A stretch of DNA of 64,000 nt, from assembly GCA_009731375.1 (NCBI GenBank), contig BJOX01000283.1:262834-326833 (forward strand), in the 5' to 3' direction. The notes beneath the pieces were generated by a model that was given only the letters and a program-made list of their open reading frames with translations, searched no databases and was not told the DNA's origin. The stretch's first letter is position 1. Each line of letters begins with the position of its first letter. The position numbers were made by a program, and so were the translations under genes. Source of the DNA: Paulinella micropora. Its lineage: Eukaryota; Cercozoa; Imbricatea; Euglyphida. This document shows positions 9,508-19,171 of this stretch, piece by piece.

Positions 9508-11511
9508 TTAAATGAAGGTATCAAAGCCGTAGCCGTAGCCGTTCTGTGTTTTCAACTCATCGGCTTCTTTTTCTTTTAGGTCTGTCCAACCGCTGGCAAA
9601 TTTAAACCGATTACCTTTTGCCCGTTCAAGTAAAAACCTAATACTATGCCATCCGCAGGTATCTGTCGTGTCGCTTTGGTTTTTAACCTGATTGACTTTC
9701 ATAAGCAGGTATGTGTTAGGCTTACTCTTTTCAATAAGCTGTTTCATTTGGTGTAGAAATAGGGCGGTCGGCTTATACAGTGCGAGCGGGTCGTAGATTT
9801 CAATAGTGTCGTCTTTAATGGTGTCAATCCAAACAGCAATCCAATGTGAGCCTGGTTGGCTAGACTTATCCAAGTTCATTATAAAGCCATACTTCTTTCT
9901 TTTTTCTGGTTTCAGTTTGTTTATTTCGTCGCTCGCCACAGTCCCCAAATACCATTCGTGCTTTTTCATAATGTTGTCTATTTCGTCCGTCATTAATCCT
10001 CTACCTTCACCCGATAAGTTCGCTGGTAGTTTTTGTTGCTCTTCTGTTGGTGTTGGTTGTTGCTCTTCTGTTGGCTGTGGTTGTTGTGCTGGTTGTTGCT
10101 CTTCTGTTGGCTGTGGTTGTTGCGGTAGATGCTCTTCTGTTGGCTGTTCCTCGGTTGGTTCTATGCCGACTATATTTGAAACTTGATTTTTAATATTTGG
10201 GTCGCTTCTCATTTCAGATACTAAGTTATTTACATAATCCTTCTTCTTCATTTTCTTCTTGTATTTACCCTTCTTCAAATATTTCTTAATTGCTGGTATC
10301 GTTAAAAGTTTGTGTATTAATTCCTCCATTGTTTTAGCCCCAGCACCAGCTTGGTTTATTCCCAAATAATCGGCTAGTTTCTTTCTCATTTCATTCTGGT
10401 CTATTCCTAAATCAATACCTTCATCTACTATAACTTGTGCCATACCCGCTGTCGTGTGTTTTCCTTTAACTTTCTTCGGCGGTTGTTTTCCTTCGGCTTT
10501 CATTTTCGCTTCCAAAGCAGGGCCCAAAGTTTTGGGTATGTCCAATATCGGATACTTGTAATCATTTCTTAAACCTGCGGATATGTATGATACTTTATCT
10601 TTAATTTCAAAGTGTTTCGCTTTGGCCTCCGCTAGTTTTTTTTCTTGTTCTAATTCTTTTTTGTATTGTTCCGCCAGTTCTTTCTGCTCATCTGCTGATT
10701 GGGCATCGGCTATTGCTTTCTCTATTCCAGTGCCAAGTTTGATAAATTCTGTTTTGCTCAAACTTTTAATAAATTTAGTTGTAAAGCCCGCTTTCTTCAT
10801 TAATTCAATGTATTTTTCTTTTAATTCCTTTTCAGCCTTTTTCTCTTCTTTTGTTTTCAATGGCATCTGCTTTTCTTCTGGTGCTTGTGGTGCTTGGGGT
10901 GGTGCTTGTGGTGGTGCTTGTTGTGGTGCTTGTGGTGGTCCTAGTTGTGGTGCTTGTGGTGGTCCTAGTTGTGGTGCTTGTGGTGGTGCTTGTGGTGGTG
11001 CTTGTATGTATTGAGGTTGGAAAGGTGGTAATAACATCAAATTGTTTTTTCTATCTTGTTCAAATTTTACATCCTCTATAAGTTTTTGCTCTCTGTTCGC
11101 CTCCCTTATGAGGTCTTCTTGTCTTTCTTTAATGTCGGCATTCTCCTTCCTCTCCATTCTTTTCTTCTCATCTTCTGCCTGTTCTCTTAACTTCTTTTCC
11201 TTTTCCTCCTGCTCGTGTATTAGTTCATATTTTTTCAGCAGGTTGTTTTGTATCTGATTGCGGTTCTCGTGTTCAAGGCGATTGAATTCGGACTTGACTA
11301 TTCGCTCCTTCGTCTTTCGTGTTTTCTTCGTTTTATTGTCCCCTTTCATATATTTCAGAAACAGTTTAACGATTTGAAGTGTTGAAAGGTCATTCGTTTT
11401 CTCGCCAAAGTTGAGATATGCTCGTCTGCCTTTCACTTTGATATATGGTCGGCCATCTTTGGTTCTGTATATTCTGGGGGGCCGTAGTTTTCGCGGTTTT
11501 TTTACAACCAT
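9508..11511 (-). CDS. Adenain-like maturation protease with long coiled, repeat-rich N-terminus
   Basis: Starts at ATG 11511 (MVVKKPRKLRPP). An ATG 10 codons upstream (11541) adds only a hydrophobic leader, and I judge it less likely. Order: basic N-terminus; Glu/Lys coiled coil (about 80-160); Pro/Gln/Ala repeats; a second helical region; a PTEEQQP repeat; then a C5 cysteine protease domain over the last 150 residues. The catalytic His is in GSHW (near 9848), the acidic residue in IYDPLA (near 9793) and the nucleophile Cys in TCGWHS (near 9658), the order found in adenovirus protease. In the family it cleaves capsid precursors during maturation. At 668 aa it is over three times the length of adenain (about 200 aa). 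The long N-terminus may be a fused scaffold or core protein, released by the enzyme itself (inference). Confidence 0.8.
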   Translation of the reverse strand: MVVKKPRKLRPPRIYRTKDGRPYIKVKGRRAYLNFGEKTNDLSTLQIVKLFLKYMKGDNKTKKTRKTKERIVKSEFNRLEHENRNQIQNNLLKKYELIHEQEEKEKKLREQAEDEKKRMERKENADIKERQEDLIREANREQKLIEDVKFEQDRKNNLMLLPPFQPQYIQAPPQAPPQAPQLGPPQAPQLGPPQAPQQAPPQAPPQAPQAPEEKQMPLKTKEEKKAEKELKEKYIELMKKAGFTTKFIKSLSKTEFIKLGTGIEKAIADAQSADEQKELAEQYKKELEQEKKLAEAKAKHFEIKDKVSYISAGLRNDYKYPILDIPKTLGPALEAKMKAEGKQPPKKVKGKHTTAGMAQVIVDEGIDLGIDQNEMRKKLADYLGINQAGAGAKTMEELIHKLLTIPAIKKYLKKGKYKKKMKKKDYVNNLVSEMRSDPNIKNQVSNIVGIEPTEEQPTEEHLPQQPQPTEEQQPAQQPQPTEEQQPTPTEEQQKLPANLSGEGRGLMTDEIDNIMKKHEWYLGTVASDEINKLKPEKRKKYGFIMNLDKSSQPGSHWIAVWIDTIKDDTIEIYDPLALYKPTALFLHQMKQLIEKSKPNTYLLMKVNQVKNQSDTTDTCGWHSIRFLLERAKGNRFKFASGWTDLKEKEADELKTQNGYGYGFDTFI

Positions 11512-11563
11512 TGTATATGTTAGAGAAAAAAATAATAACATAATTTACATTTGTGATTGGGGA

Positions 11564-11866
11564 TTACCGAAACTTAACGGCTCCACCTCGTTGCTTACCG
11601 TAGCCTTGTTTGGCCGCGGCCTTTGCTACACGGTCCGCATAAGGCACTCCGACATCGCTAAGAAAAGTAGCACCCCTTGAAATCAATTGGTTTTTCTTGA
11701 TAAATCTATTAGCATCCAATATCGCTTGTCCGACTTTCTTCCAATTAACTTTGCCTCCTGTTTGTTTCTTTTTTGATTTTCTTTTCCCTCCTGCTTGGGG
11801 CATACTGGGATTGTAGCTGATGTTATAACCTGATGGACTACTGATAATAACGGGTGATGTTGGCAT
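11564..11866 (-). CDS. Small basic virion protein, pVI/pX-like
   Basis: 100 codons from ATG 11866. N-terminus: Ser/Pro/Tyr-rich. Residues 26-39 are a Gly/Lys cluster (GGKRKSKKKQTGGK). Then comes an amphipathic helix region (NWKKVGQAILDANRFIKK), a second helix and a Gly/Lys/Arg tail (KQGYGKQRGGAVKFR). Short proteins with a GG-K cleavage-like site, an amphipathic helix and a 'GYG..RGG' tail sit between protease and ATPase in adintoviruses and Polintons. They are compared with adenovirus pVI/pX, which link capsid and DNA or disrupt membranes. The assignment rests on this pattern and location. Confidence 0.55.
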   Translation of the reverse strand: MPTSPVIISSPSGYNISYNPSMPQAGGKRKSKKKQTGGKVNWKKVGQAILDANRFIKKNQLISRGATFLSDVGVPYADRVAKAAAKQGYGKQRGGAVKFR

Positions 11867-11900
11867 CTATATAATGTTTGAAAAAAAATAAATATTAAAA

Positions 11901-12725
11901 TTACAAAAACCTTTTGTTGAAATTTTGCCTCAGTTCGTCCGATACAGCATCAACATACAAAAAGTTAAATCTCTCTTTCGTCGCCTCGTGATATTTTTCA
12001 ATAAAGTATTCTAAATCATAACCAAGGTCTAAATGCTTATACACGAGTTCTATTTTATCAACACTCTGACCAGGAAAAATAAGAAGGTAGTCTAACTGTT
12101 TAATCGCCTCAGGTCGTAGGTCGTTAAGATACTGAGAGCTCATAATCACCTTTGAACGGAAATGTCTGTTGCGCTTTAACAAATCGCTAACGGACTTATC
12201 TCTGAGCCCGCTACCCAAATCATCTAACACGAACACGACTTCTGGTGTGATGTATTTGCTCGGTCTCTCAACTTTTTCGCCTCCCTCCTGTTTCTTCTTT
12301 TCCTCTTTTCCAAAATATAAAAACTTTGGCTTCGGTTCTTCTTTGCCGTCTTGAATGATTTCGCCTTCTTCTTGCTCCTCGTCGGGTTTGTTGAGCTTGT
12401 CCAATTCGTAATCAATCACACTATACCCGTCAGTTTTCAAATATGTATATATCGCCATTGGGTTTCCCTTCTTCTTGAAGTGTTTAACCATTTCTTTATA
12501 AATGTGGTCCTTGTGTATTGTTGAAGCAATAATAACAATACGGGTCTTTTTGTCAGTTGTTCGTTTTAGGATTTCAAACAGTGCCGTTGTCTTACCACTC
12601 TTCTTGCGAGCGAGAAGAAATATATTGGCATACGGCTCATCAAATAACTTATATCCTTTTGCCAACTTGTCTCCATCTCCGATTTGCTTAACAGGTTTCA
12701 CCTTTACATTATTGATTTTCTCCAT
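11901..12725 (-). CDS. FtsK/HerA-type genome packaging ATPase
   Basis: 274 codons from ATG 12725. Walker A lies at about residues 40-48 (ARKKSGKTTALF), Walker B at about 162-171 (VVFVLDDLG) and a polar sensor segment at about 196-203 (SSQYLNDL). This is the arrangement of the A32-like ATPases that pump DNA into capsids of Polintons, virophages and large DNA viruses. The insert at about 115-158 is rich in Glu and Lys and probably surface-exposed. The gene is intact and lies with the protease and capsid genes in the minus-strand morphogenesis block. Confidence 0.85.
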   Translation of the reverse strand: MEKINNVKVKPVKQIGDGDKLAKGYKLFDEPYANIFLLARKKSGKTTALFEILKRTTDKKTRIVIIASTIHKDHIYKEMVKHFKKKGNPMAIYTYLKTDGYSVIDYELDKLNKPDEEQEEGEIIQDGKEEPKPKFLYFGKEEKKKQEGGEKVERPSKYITPEVVFVLDDLGSGLRDKSVSDLLKRNRHFRSKVIMSSQYLNDLRPEAIKQLDYLLIFPGQSVDKIELVYKHLDLGYDLEYFIEKYHEATKERFNFLYVDAVSDELRQNFNKRFL

Positions 12726-12739
12726 CGGTTATATAAATA

Positions 12740-13102
12740 TCAAGCCAAAAATTCTAAACAAATAACAATTCTTCCAGCTAGCAGGTCAGTCTCAATACTG
12801 CCATTGTCTGTTTTAAGCACTCTAAATGTGTATTGACCGTCAGTCCAATTAATAATCCCCAAATTGTAGCTTAGATTTGAAATGTTTGCGGTGTTGCTAT
12901 CGGCGAATGTTCCAATAATTCCGATGCGGTCCATATGAAGGATTTTCGTTTTCGTTTCAGTCATATCATTCATATAGTGGATATACTTAACATTCATTCT
13001 AGTTGGGGTAAAGTTCAATTTAATGGTTTTGTCAAATGTTTTGCTACCTCCTGTAAAATCATTACTCAGAAAAATAATCTTTTGGTATTTATAGTCTGTC
13101 AT
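12740..13102 (-). CDS. Hypothetical 120-aa beta-rich protein
   Basis: Open frame from ATG 13102, 14 nt upstream of the ATPase start and in the same direction. The sequence alternates hydrophobic and polar residues with Thr and Asn, suggesting a single beta domain, with no signal peptide or membrane segment. Spacing and direction make it part of the virion block. A cement or minor capsid role is possible but not shown. Confidence 0.6.
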   Translation of the reverse strand: MTDYKYQKIIFLSNDFTGGSKTFDKTIKLNFTPTRMNVKYIHYMNDMTETKTKILHMDRIGIIGTFADSNTANISNLSYNLGIINWTDGQYTFRVLKTDNGSIETDLLAGRIVICLEFLA

Positions 13103-13107
13103 TTGCG

Positions 13108-13353
13108 ATGCTCTATATATTTACATTTATAAACTTTTTATTAATTAATATTTCTGCTCGGACTGCTTGTGATTTCTATTCACGGGTCAGTGATAAAAAA
13201 AATGAAAGTTGTGTTTATTGTATCCAAAAGGGATGTGTGTATAAACCTTTCAGCGATTGGTGTATTAGTTTTGATGAAGCTATTCCGCTAATCTGTGCTG
13301 GTGATAGCTCTTGGTATAAAGTCTATTCTTTTGATTGCTCACTTCTTACTTGA
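13108..13353 (+). CDS. Small secreted Cys-rich protein
   Basis: 81 codons from ATG 13108 on the strand opposite to the surrounding genes. The first 18 residues are a hydrophobic signal-peptide-like stretch ending near SARTA. The rest has seven Cys, including CVYCIQKGC and a Trp-Cys pair, resembling a small PSI-like disulphide domain. It starts 5 bp from the divergent gene beginning at 13102, and its end overlaps by 15 bp the end of the two-TM gene at 13339. A secreted or virion-surface factor is possible. No specific function is recognised. Confidence 0.5.
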   Translation: MLYIFTFINFLLINISARTACDFYSRVSDKKNESCVYCIQKGCVYKPFSDWCISFDEAIPLICAGDSSWYKVYSFDCSLLT

Positions 13354-13680
13354 AGAAGGCGAAGGAAGCACAATCCCTATTAATAAACTTATAAGCCCGA
13401 CATAAATGTTTCCAGTTTCACAACTGACATTCGGGTCAGATAGCCTCACAATACATAGGGTGATAATGGCGATAATGATACCCATTTGAAACAAGTATTT
13501 GATAAGTCGGCTGTCTGTTTTTCGCTTAGTCAAACAGCAATCCCAGCTGTCCTCGTATTCGTGGTCTAATTTTTTTTCTTCCTGCTTAATTTGGACATCT
13601 AGCACACGGTTTTTGAGTTCGGGTGTGAGTTCGCCTCCATCTACTTCTATGATTGGTGGAGGATGTAATCTAGGTGGCAT
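13339..13680 (-). CDS. Two-transmembrane hypothetical protein
   Basis: 113 codons from ATG 13680. The first 60 residues are hydrophilic, with a Pro-rich start and Asp/Glu/Lys stretch. Two membrane segments follow, at about 67-82 (GIIIAIITLCIVRL) and about 94-106 (GLISLLIGIVL), with a short Ser/Lys tail. Its start overlaps by 11 bp the end of the fibre reading frame, so it was probably translated from the same transcript region. It may be a membrane-anchored virion or assembly protein (inference). Confidence 0.6.
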   Translation of the reverse strand: MPPRLHPPPIIEVDGGELTPELKNRVLDVQIKQEEKKLDHEYEDSWDCCLTKRKTDSRLIKYLFQMGIIIAIITLCIVRLSDPNVSCETGNIYVGLISLLIGIVLPSPSSSKK

Positions 13681-16600
13681 TGGGAGGGAATACTGCTGCT
13701 CTTAGTTCTGCTAATTGGTTGGTTTGGTCTTGTAATATATTAAGTAAAGTTTTATTTTCTTTTTCTAAATTAACTACCTTTTCTGATAATTGTTGAACGG
13801 CCTTAATTAATGGTGCGATAAACTCGGAATAACCTATACCATAACCGACATCACCACTATCTACACATTTAACATCTTCTGGATTAACACTCACACCTTT
13901 CAATTCGCATTCTTTTCTTTGCTTTGGACACGGAACCATAATTGTTTCTTTTATAAAGCCGCCAAAATCTAGCATATTCATTTCTGTTAGTATGTCCTCT
14001 AATTCTTGTGCTATTAAGCCAGTCCTACATTTTTTTTTAATCATTAATCATACGATAGCAGACTGGATTTAACTTATTAATAAAATCTAAGCCTAAGCAT
14101 TCCTTTATATCTTCTTTTTTTTTCCTGTCTGAATATTGAATTGTATTAGACAATACCCATAATTGTCCATCGCTTGCTTTCAAAGACATTAAAGCAGTAT
14201 TTGAATTATTCTCCCATATGAACCCACTCGTTGAAGAACCATTCACTCTAAATCTAATAGCATAAGAAGTTAATCCTCCGCCTACTCCTCCTGCTGGTGC
14301 TGTTCCTCCACTTAATGCTTTATTTGCCCCAGACTGGCTCATATAAATCCCCCAGTTTGAATCTCCAATGTCCCACATAAATATTCCTCTCGCATTCGTC
14401 CCGTCTGTTTGTCCTTGAATTGCTATTTTAGCCCCATTAGTTGATGCTGATGCCGTTGTTAGCACCCCAGAATATGTAATTCCCGCACTTGCCGTAAGTA
14501 GGCCTTTTGCCCATAATGTCCCGTTTGCCCCGTTCAATGACATTAGCAATTGTTCAGACGAATTCTCCCACACAAAACCCATCGTAGCATCATTGGCAAC
14601 CCTAAAACGAAAACCATACGAACTAAAATCATTTCCAGAAACCGCCAATCCGTTTGCCAAACTTCTAGTGTTTAGAGCCCCACCAGATGCCGCATAAATT
14701 CCCCAGCTTGTGTTGGTTGTATCCCATAGAAATATACCTTTTGCATTTGTTCCGTCTGTTGCTCCCTGAACTCCTATTTTCGCCCCACTTGTATTTGTTG
14801 CCGAGGTTAATGTGCCAGTATATGTTATCCCCGCATTTGCTGTTATTAGGCCAGCTGTGCTTATGTTCATAGCTTCTGACCAAGTTATATTGCTTCCTGC
14901 TGTTATTCCTGATTTATAGTTAAAAGCAAGTTTGTTTGAGTTTTTGTATATTTGAAAGTTTGAGCCAGAATTACTTGATTTCCAGTTTGAGCCGTCATAA
15001 TAAGCATCAAAACTTACGCCTATATTGTCGTGTGCCCAATTCATTAATTGGAATGTTGGATAAGCATCTGCCGTTGTTATTGCTTGTAAGTGTGCCCCTC
15101 CGATATTTGAAGCCGTCCCGTATAATTCTAAACCACCTGTCGCCCCTGTGCCTTTCGTTGTATTGCCTATGATTATTGGTTTGCCTGATGCAGTCGTTAT
15201 TTTGTCGCTTGCCGTTATTGTTGTTGTTGATATACCCGCGGTTGAAGTAATTGTTGTTCCCGTTATTGTTCCACCATTTGTTATATTGTTTGAGTTCATA
15301 TCTAAGGCACCATATAACTTCATACCGCCAGCATTGTTAAAACGGACGATGTCAGACGAAGCACTTTTATTGTCCAAAAGTTTTGAAATATAAAGTCCTG
15401 CTCCTTTTACATCAGATGCTACATTCGTGAATAGGTAGCCTCTTTGGTCTGCGGTTCCGCTTGAAGCCGTATTTAGAGTAAATAAGAAATACTGATAATC
15501 ACCCGTTGTCTGACTGAAAAAGATATCTCCTCCATTTTGGTTTAATATCCGCGCCCCGTTATATGTTATATTTCCTCCATTAATGATATCCACATTATTG
15601 AAATCGGCTTGGCTTAATAAGGTCAGTGCTTTTACATCATTTCTACTTCCATTAAATATCTTAATTCCTGTTATGGTTTGGTCGCCTGTTAGTTTTACAT
15701 TTTGTCCGTCCAATGTGTCCGCATATCCTTTTGTTGCCCCGTCCGTTGATAATGTCGGAGTTCCAAGGTTGGCTATTTTGCTACTATTACAATCTAGCCC
15801 CGAAGCATTTACCCAACCGACTATCGTCCCGTCAATAATAAAACTTATTTTTTTCGCAGAAATTTCAAAGTTGTAATATGTCGCTGTTTTCATATCCAAA
15901 CTAGCAATTGACCCGATATTACTGGTAGAATTGAAAACGATAAATGTGCCCTTTGTTGTAGCATTTATTGAATTTCCCGTTATTTCAACACCACTGCTAT
16001 ATGTCTTAATTCCTGCTATGGTTTGGTTTCCTGTTAGTTTCACATTTTGCCCGTCTAAGGTGTCCGCATACCCTTTTGTCGCTCCGTCCGTTGTTGCTGT
16101 TGGTGTGGCTAAGTTTGTTATTTTTCTGTTGTTTAAAGATAATGTCGTGCCCGTTGCGGTTGCGATTACATTATCACCCGCATATAAATCAACATATGAC
16201 CCTGTTATTTGTATTGGATAATAGGCCGCGGTTGCTATTTTTTGTGCCACAATCTCTCCTATATTTGTCGCCGTATCAAAGGCAATACCGATACCATCAA
16301 AAGCGGCTGGACCTGTGGCACCCCGCACTTCTATTGTTGAAGTAAATTTTTTATTCCCTGCTATGGTTTGGTCTCCTGTTAGTTTGACAACCGAAGTATC
16401 AAGGGCGGAAACATCAATACCATCAACAAGATTTACATTTGTTATGCTTTGGCTTTTCATATTAATCCCCGCACTCGCATTTATTATACTGCTAAATGTC
16501 TTAATACCTGCTATGGTTTGTTCTCCTGTTAGTTTAACGACAGAAGTATCAAGGGTAGAAACATCAATACCATCAACAAGATTAACATTTGTAATTGAAA

Positions 16601-17545
16601 ATCCTCCCATATTTAAACTACCCGTCATAGCCACTGTGCCGTCCTTGGCTAGTTTCGTATCGGTATATGCTTTTGATGAAGCATCGCCATCATAGAATGG
16701 TGCGGGCAGTCCGCTGATTGCTGTTGAGCTGTTAAAATTTAAAACATTATTTGTCAATGTCATTCCACCTCCTGTTGTTGGAGCAAAAAGTATGGACGAG
16801 CCTACAATAGTTAGTGGATAGCCCGTCGCACCACCCGCATCCGACGAATAGATAGAGCCCATATTATTGTTGTAATTGAAGAATAATTTGCCAGTGTTTA
16901 ATGGATTTGAGTCTTTTACGGCCACATAAGTAGTAAAATTTTGTTTCCTGTTATTGTTTGGTCGCCTGTTAGTTTAACCACGGAACTATCAAGAGCCGAA
17001 ACATCAATACCATCAACATTGCCGACATTTACTACATTAAAACCTCCCATATTTAAATTTCCAAACATCATAGTGAGACCATCCAATCTAAGAAAAGGTG
17101 AAGCAACATTTCGCCATTGCCCAGTGCTGTAAATGAGAAGTTGGTTATCAGCGGGGGTGCCTGTTATGACTACATCACTTAAAGCATCTATTGATTTAGT
17201 TGCTATCCTTGTGTCAAAATCTGTATTAGCCCTTGCTGTGGTGTAGTATAAGTTAGTTCCTTCGGTTAAGTTAGTGGTTGATTTAGTGGTTAGTCGCGCA
17301 TCAAACCTACCATCAGTATAGTATAGATTAGTGCCTTCTTTTAAGTCAGTCGTTGATTTTAAAGCCAACCTCGCATCAAATCGGCTATTAGTAAAATAAA
17401 GATTTACGGGGTCAGCATCTTCTGGTATGCGGTCTGTATATAAGCCGATAATATTAGTGTTCGTTAAATCTAAATTTTTTATATCTAGTGAATCCACCGC
17501 AATTTCAGATAAGCCTAATAAACTTTTGTATGAAGAACCTGACAT
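13670..17545 (-). pseudogene. Long tail-fibre-like protein with S74 chaperone domain, two frameshifts
   Basis: Starts at ATG 17545. Three consecutive open stretches in shifting frames cover about 1290 codons: 17545-16916, about 16925-14037 and 14044-13670. The N-terminus carries repeats of the EGTNLYYTDGRFDARL type. The middle has many copies of VVKLTGDQTIAGNK and of DGIDVSALD, the pattern of trimeric beta-helical phage-type fibres. The end has SDRKKKEDIK followed, in the next frame, by RTGLIAQELE, the intramolecular chaperone (peptidase S74) that folds and then releases such fibres. The last part is a coiled coil. The first break is a 1-nt difference at an A4T4 tract near 16935. The second lies at a 7-bp tandem duplication (ATGATTA twice, 14031-14044 region) beside an A run. 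In a complete form it would bind the host surface. This copy is probably inactive. Confidence 0.8.
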
Positions 17546-17607
17546 ATTCGTATATTAATAAAAACTAAATAATAATATTTTGTATATTAATATAAACAAG
17601 TTATAAA
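17546..17607. promoter_or_regulatory. Bidirectional promoter region with TATATTAATATA palindrome
   Basis: 62 bp between the divergent fibre (ATG 17545) and charged-protein (ATG 17608) genes. It holds the palindrome TATATTAATATA (17583-17594), which presents the TTAATATA octamer on both strands, and a further copy at 17551-17558 facing the fibre gene. The same octamer precedes the lipase and both large structural genes. Confidence 0.5.
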
Positions 17608-18105
17608 ATGCCGAGAGGTAATAGAGAGGTCGCTATGAAAAATCTTGAAAAGGGATGGAAGGCTAAGAAGCAGCAGGCTAAGCAAAGGAAGATTGAGAGG
17701 GCTAGGGAACTACTAGCGGAGGAAGAGGCAAAGAATGTGAAAGAAATGAACGAAGACGAAAAGATGGACCACGTGTCTAAGAAACAGTTGGCTAAGGATA
17801 TGATTGATGGTAGAGACGGTGAGCTGAGTGAGGAAAGCAGTGAAAGTGAAGAAGAGGTAGAACGCGACTTTGTAGATATCGTCGCACAACGGGTTGCGGG
17901 TATAAAATTGAAGACTAAACAGAAGAAGAAAAAAGCGGTAAAAAAGAAAGTGGAAGAGGAGAGTGAAAGTGAGGAAAGCGAGGAAGAACAACCTAAGAAA
18001 GGTAAAGGTAAGAAATCAAACATATCAGTTAATGTTTATAATCAACAACCCGAGAAACCAAAAAAAGAAAACAATGATGTTTCAAAAATGTTTCTTAAAT
18101 TTTGA
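17608..18105 (+). CDS. Highly charged hypothetical protein (165 aa)
   Basis: Open frame from ATG 17608. About half the residues are Lys, Glu or Arg. The N-terminal 50 residues form a basic helix, and the middle and C-terminal parts contain acidic Ser-Glu blocks (SEESSESEEE) flanked by Lys runs. No fold is recognised. Such proteins may be phosphorylated or bind DNA and histones. It lies 64 nt upstream of the integrase in the same direction. Confidence 0.55.
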   Translation: MPRGNREVAMKNLEKGWKAKKQQAKQRKIERARELLAEEEAKNVKEMNEDEKMDHVSKKQLAKDMIDGRDGELSEESSESEEEVERDFVDIVAQRVAGIKLKTKQKKKKAVKKKVEEESESEESEEEQPKKGKGKKSNISVNVYNQQPEKPKKENNDVSKMFLKF

Positions 18106-18169
18106 AACTTTTTAAAAATCTTTCAATATAAGGAACACCAAAAAAGTCGGGTCGTAGGGTATCCCTACA

Positions 18170-19171
18170 ATGGACCATAAACACAGCAATCCACAAAATA
18201 CTGAAACGGAGTCGGAGTCTCCGCAAGATAAGGAAGAACTTGAAAAAAAGAAAATTGAAGAAGCTTCTGAAATACACCATCAATCTAAGACCCCTAAAAA
18301 ATGGAATACTATACTATCCCCTGAGCCTGAACCATTAAGCCAAGTGTTTATTGACTTAATGGATATGTCTAAAATAGCTACTAAGAAAGGAAACAAAAAC
18401 TACAACTTTGGTTTAGTAATGATTGATGTTTATTCTCGTCGTGGCTGGATTGAACCGATAAAAAATAAAACAACTGGTGAAGTATTGGAAGGATTAAAAA
18501 AAATGCCGAAACCTAAAAGGATTACGTCAGACAACGGGAGTGAATATAAAGGTCAAGTCGCAGAATACTTTAAAGACAACGGAATTCAACATACAACTAA
18601 CGAAGTTGGCGACCACCGAACTATGGGTATAGTAGATAGATTTATTAGAACAATAAGAAATGATTTAAATTTTATGTGGGAAGTTAATGACGATTTTGTT
18701 TGGGTTCCTTACATTAATGAAATTGTTGATAATTATAATAATACATTTCATAATACAATAAAGGCTACACCAATGGAAGTTTATTATGGTAAAAAGAAGA
18801 ATGACCAAGAAATATATAGGGCTGGTCTTATTAATTCATTTCCTAAGAATTCAACCGTAAGAAAAGAACTAGAACGAACTGTTTTCAGTAAAGGCGATGT
18901 CCAGTATTCTAAAAAGGTATATACGGTTAAAGGCCGAAAGGGCTTCAAGTTGATACTTTCAGACCACGAACTAGTTAGCCCTCAGCAGTTATTAAAGTCT
19001 AAAATGAATGAACAACCGGACGAAGAAATAAAACCTCAACTAGCCGACCACATTAAAGAAGCTACGAAAGAAAAAAAGACCGGCCACTTATTAAAGTCAT
19101 TAGACATTAAACCGGAGAATATCAGGTCAAGTCCCCGGATTAAAAAGAAAAAAGAAATTTTGGATTTATAA
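18170..19171 (+). CDS. Retroviral-type (rve) integrase
   Basis: 333 codons from ATG 18170. The first 45 residues are charged linker. The catalytic core spans about 55-225: the first Asp is in VFIDLMDM (D62), the second in ITSDNGSEY (D121) and the third acidic site in GIVDRFIRT (D156), so the triad reads D-D-D with 34 residues between the last two instead of the usual D-D-E. The C-terminus has an SH3-like barrel segment (about 240-275, ending LVSPQQLLKS) and a basic tail. This enzyme inserts Polinton-type genomes into the host chromosome by strand transfer. The reading frame is intact. A GTAGGG/CCCTAC hairpin lies directly before the ATG. Confidence 0.85.
   Translation: MDHKHSNPQNTETESESPQDKEELEKKKIEEASEIHHQSKTPKKWNTILSPEPEPLSQVFIDLMDMSKIATKKGNKNYNFGLVMIDVYSRRGWIEPIKNKTTGEVLEGLKKMPKPKRITSDNGSEYKGQVAEYFKDNGIQHTTNEVGDHRTMGIVDRFIRTIRNDLNFMWEVNDDFVWVPYINEIVDNYNNTFHNTIKATPMEVYYGKKKNDQEIYRAGLINSFPKNSTVRKELERTVFSKGDVQYSKKVYTVKGRKGFKLILSDHELVSPQQLLKSKMNEQPDEEIKPQLADHIKEATKEKKTGHLLKSLDIKPENIRSSPRIKKKKEILDL

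Noticed and set aside
14030-14044. Programmed ribosomal frameshift in the fibre gene
   Set aside because: An A9 run is present, but the adjacent 7-bp tandem duplication accounts for the shift, and a second frame break exists upstream in the same gene.
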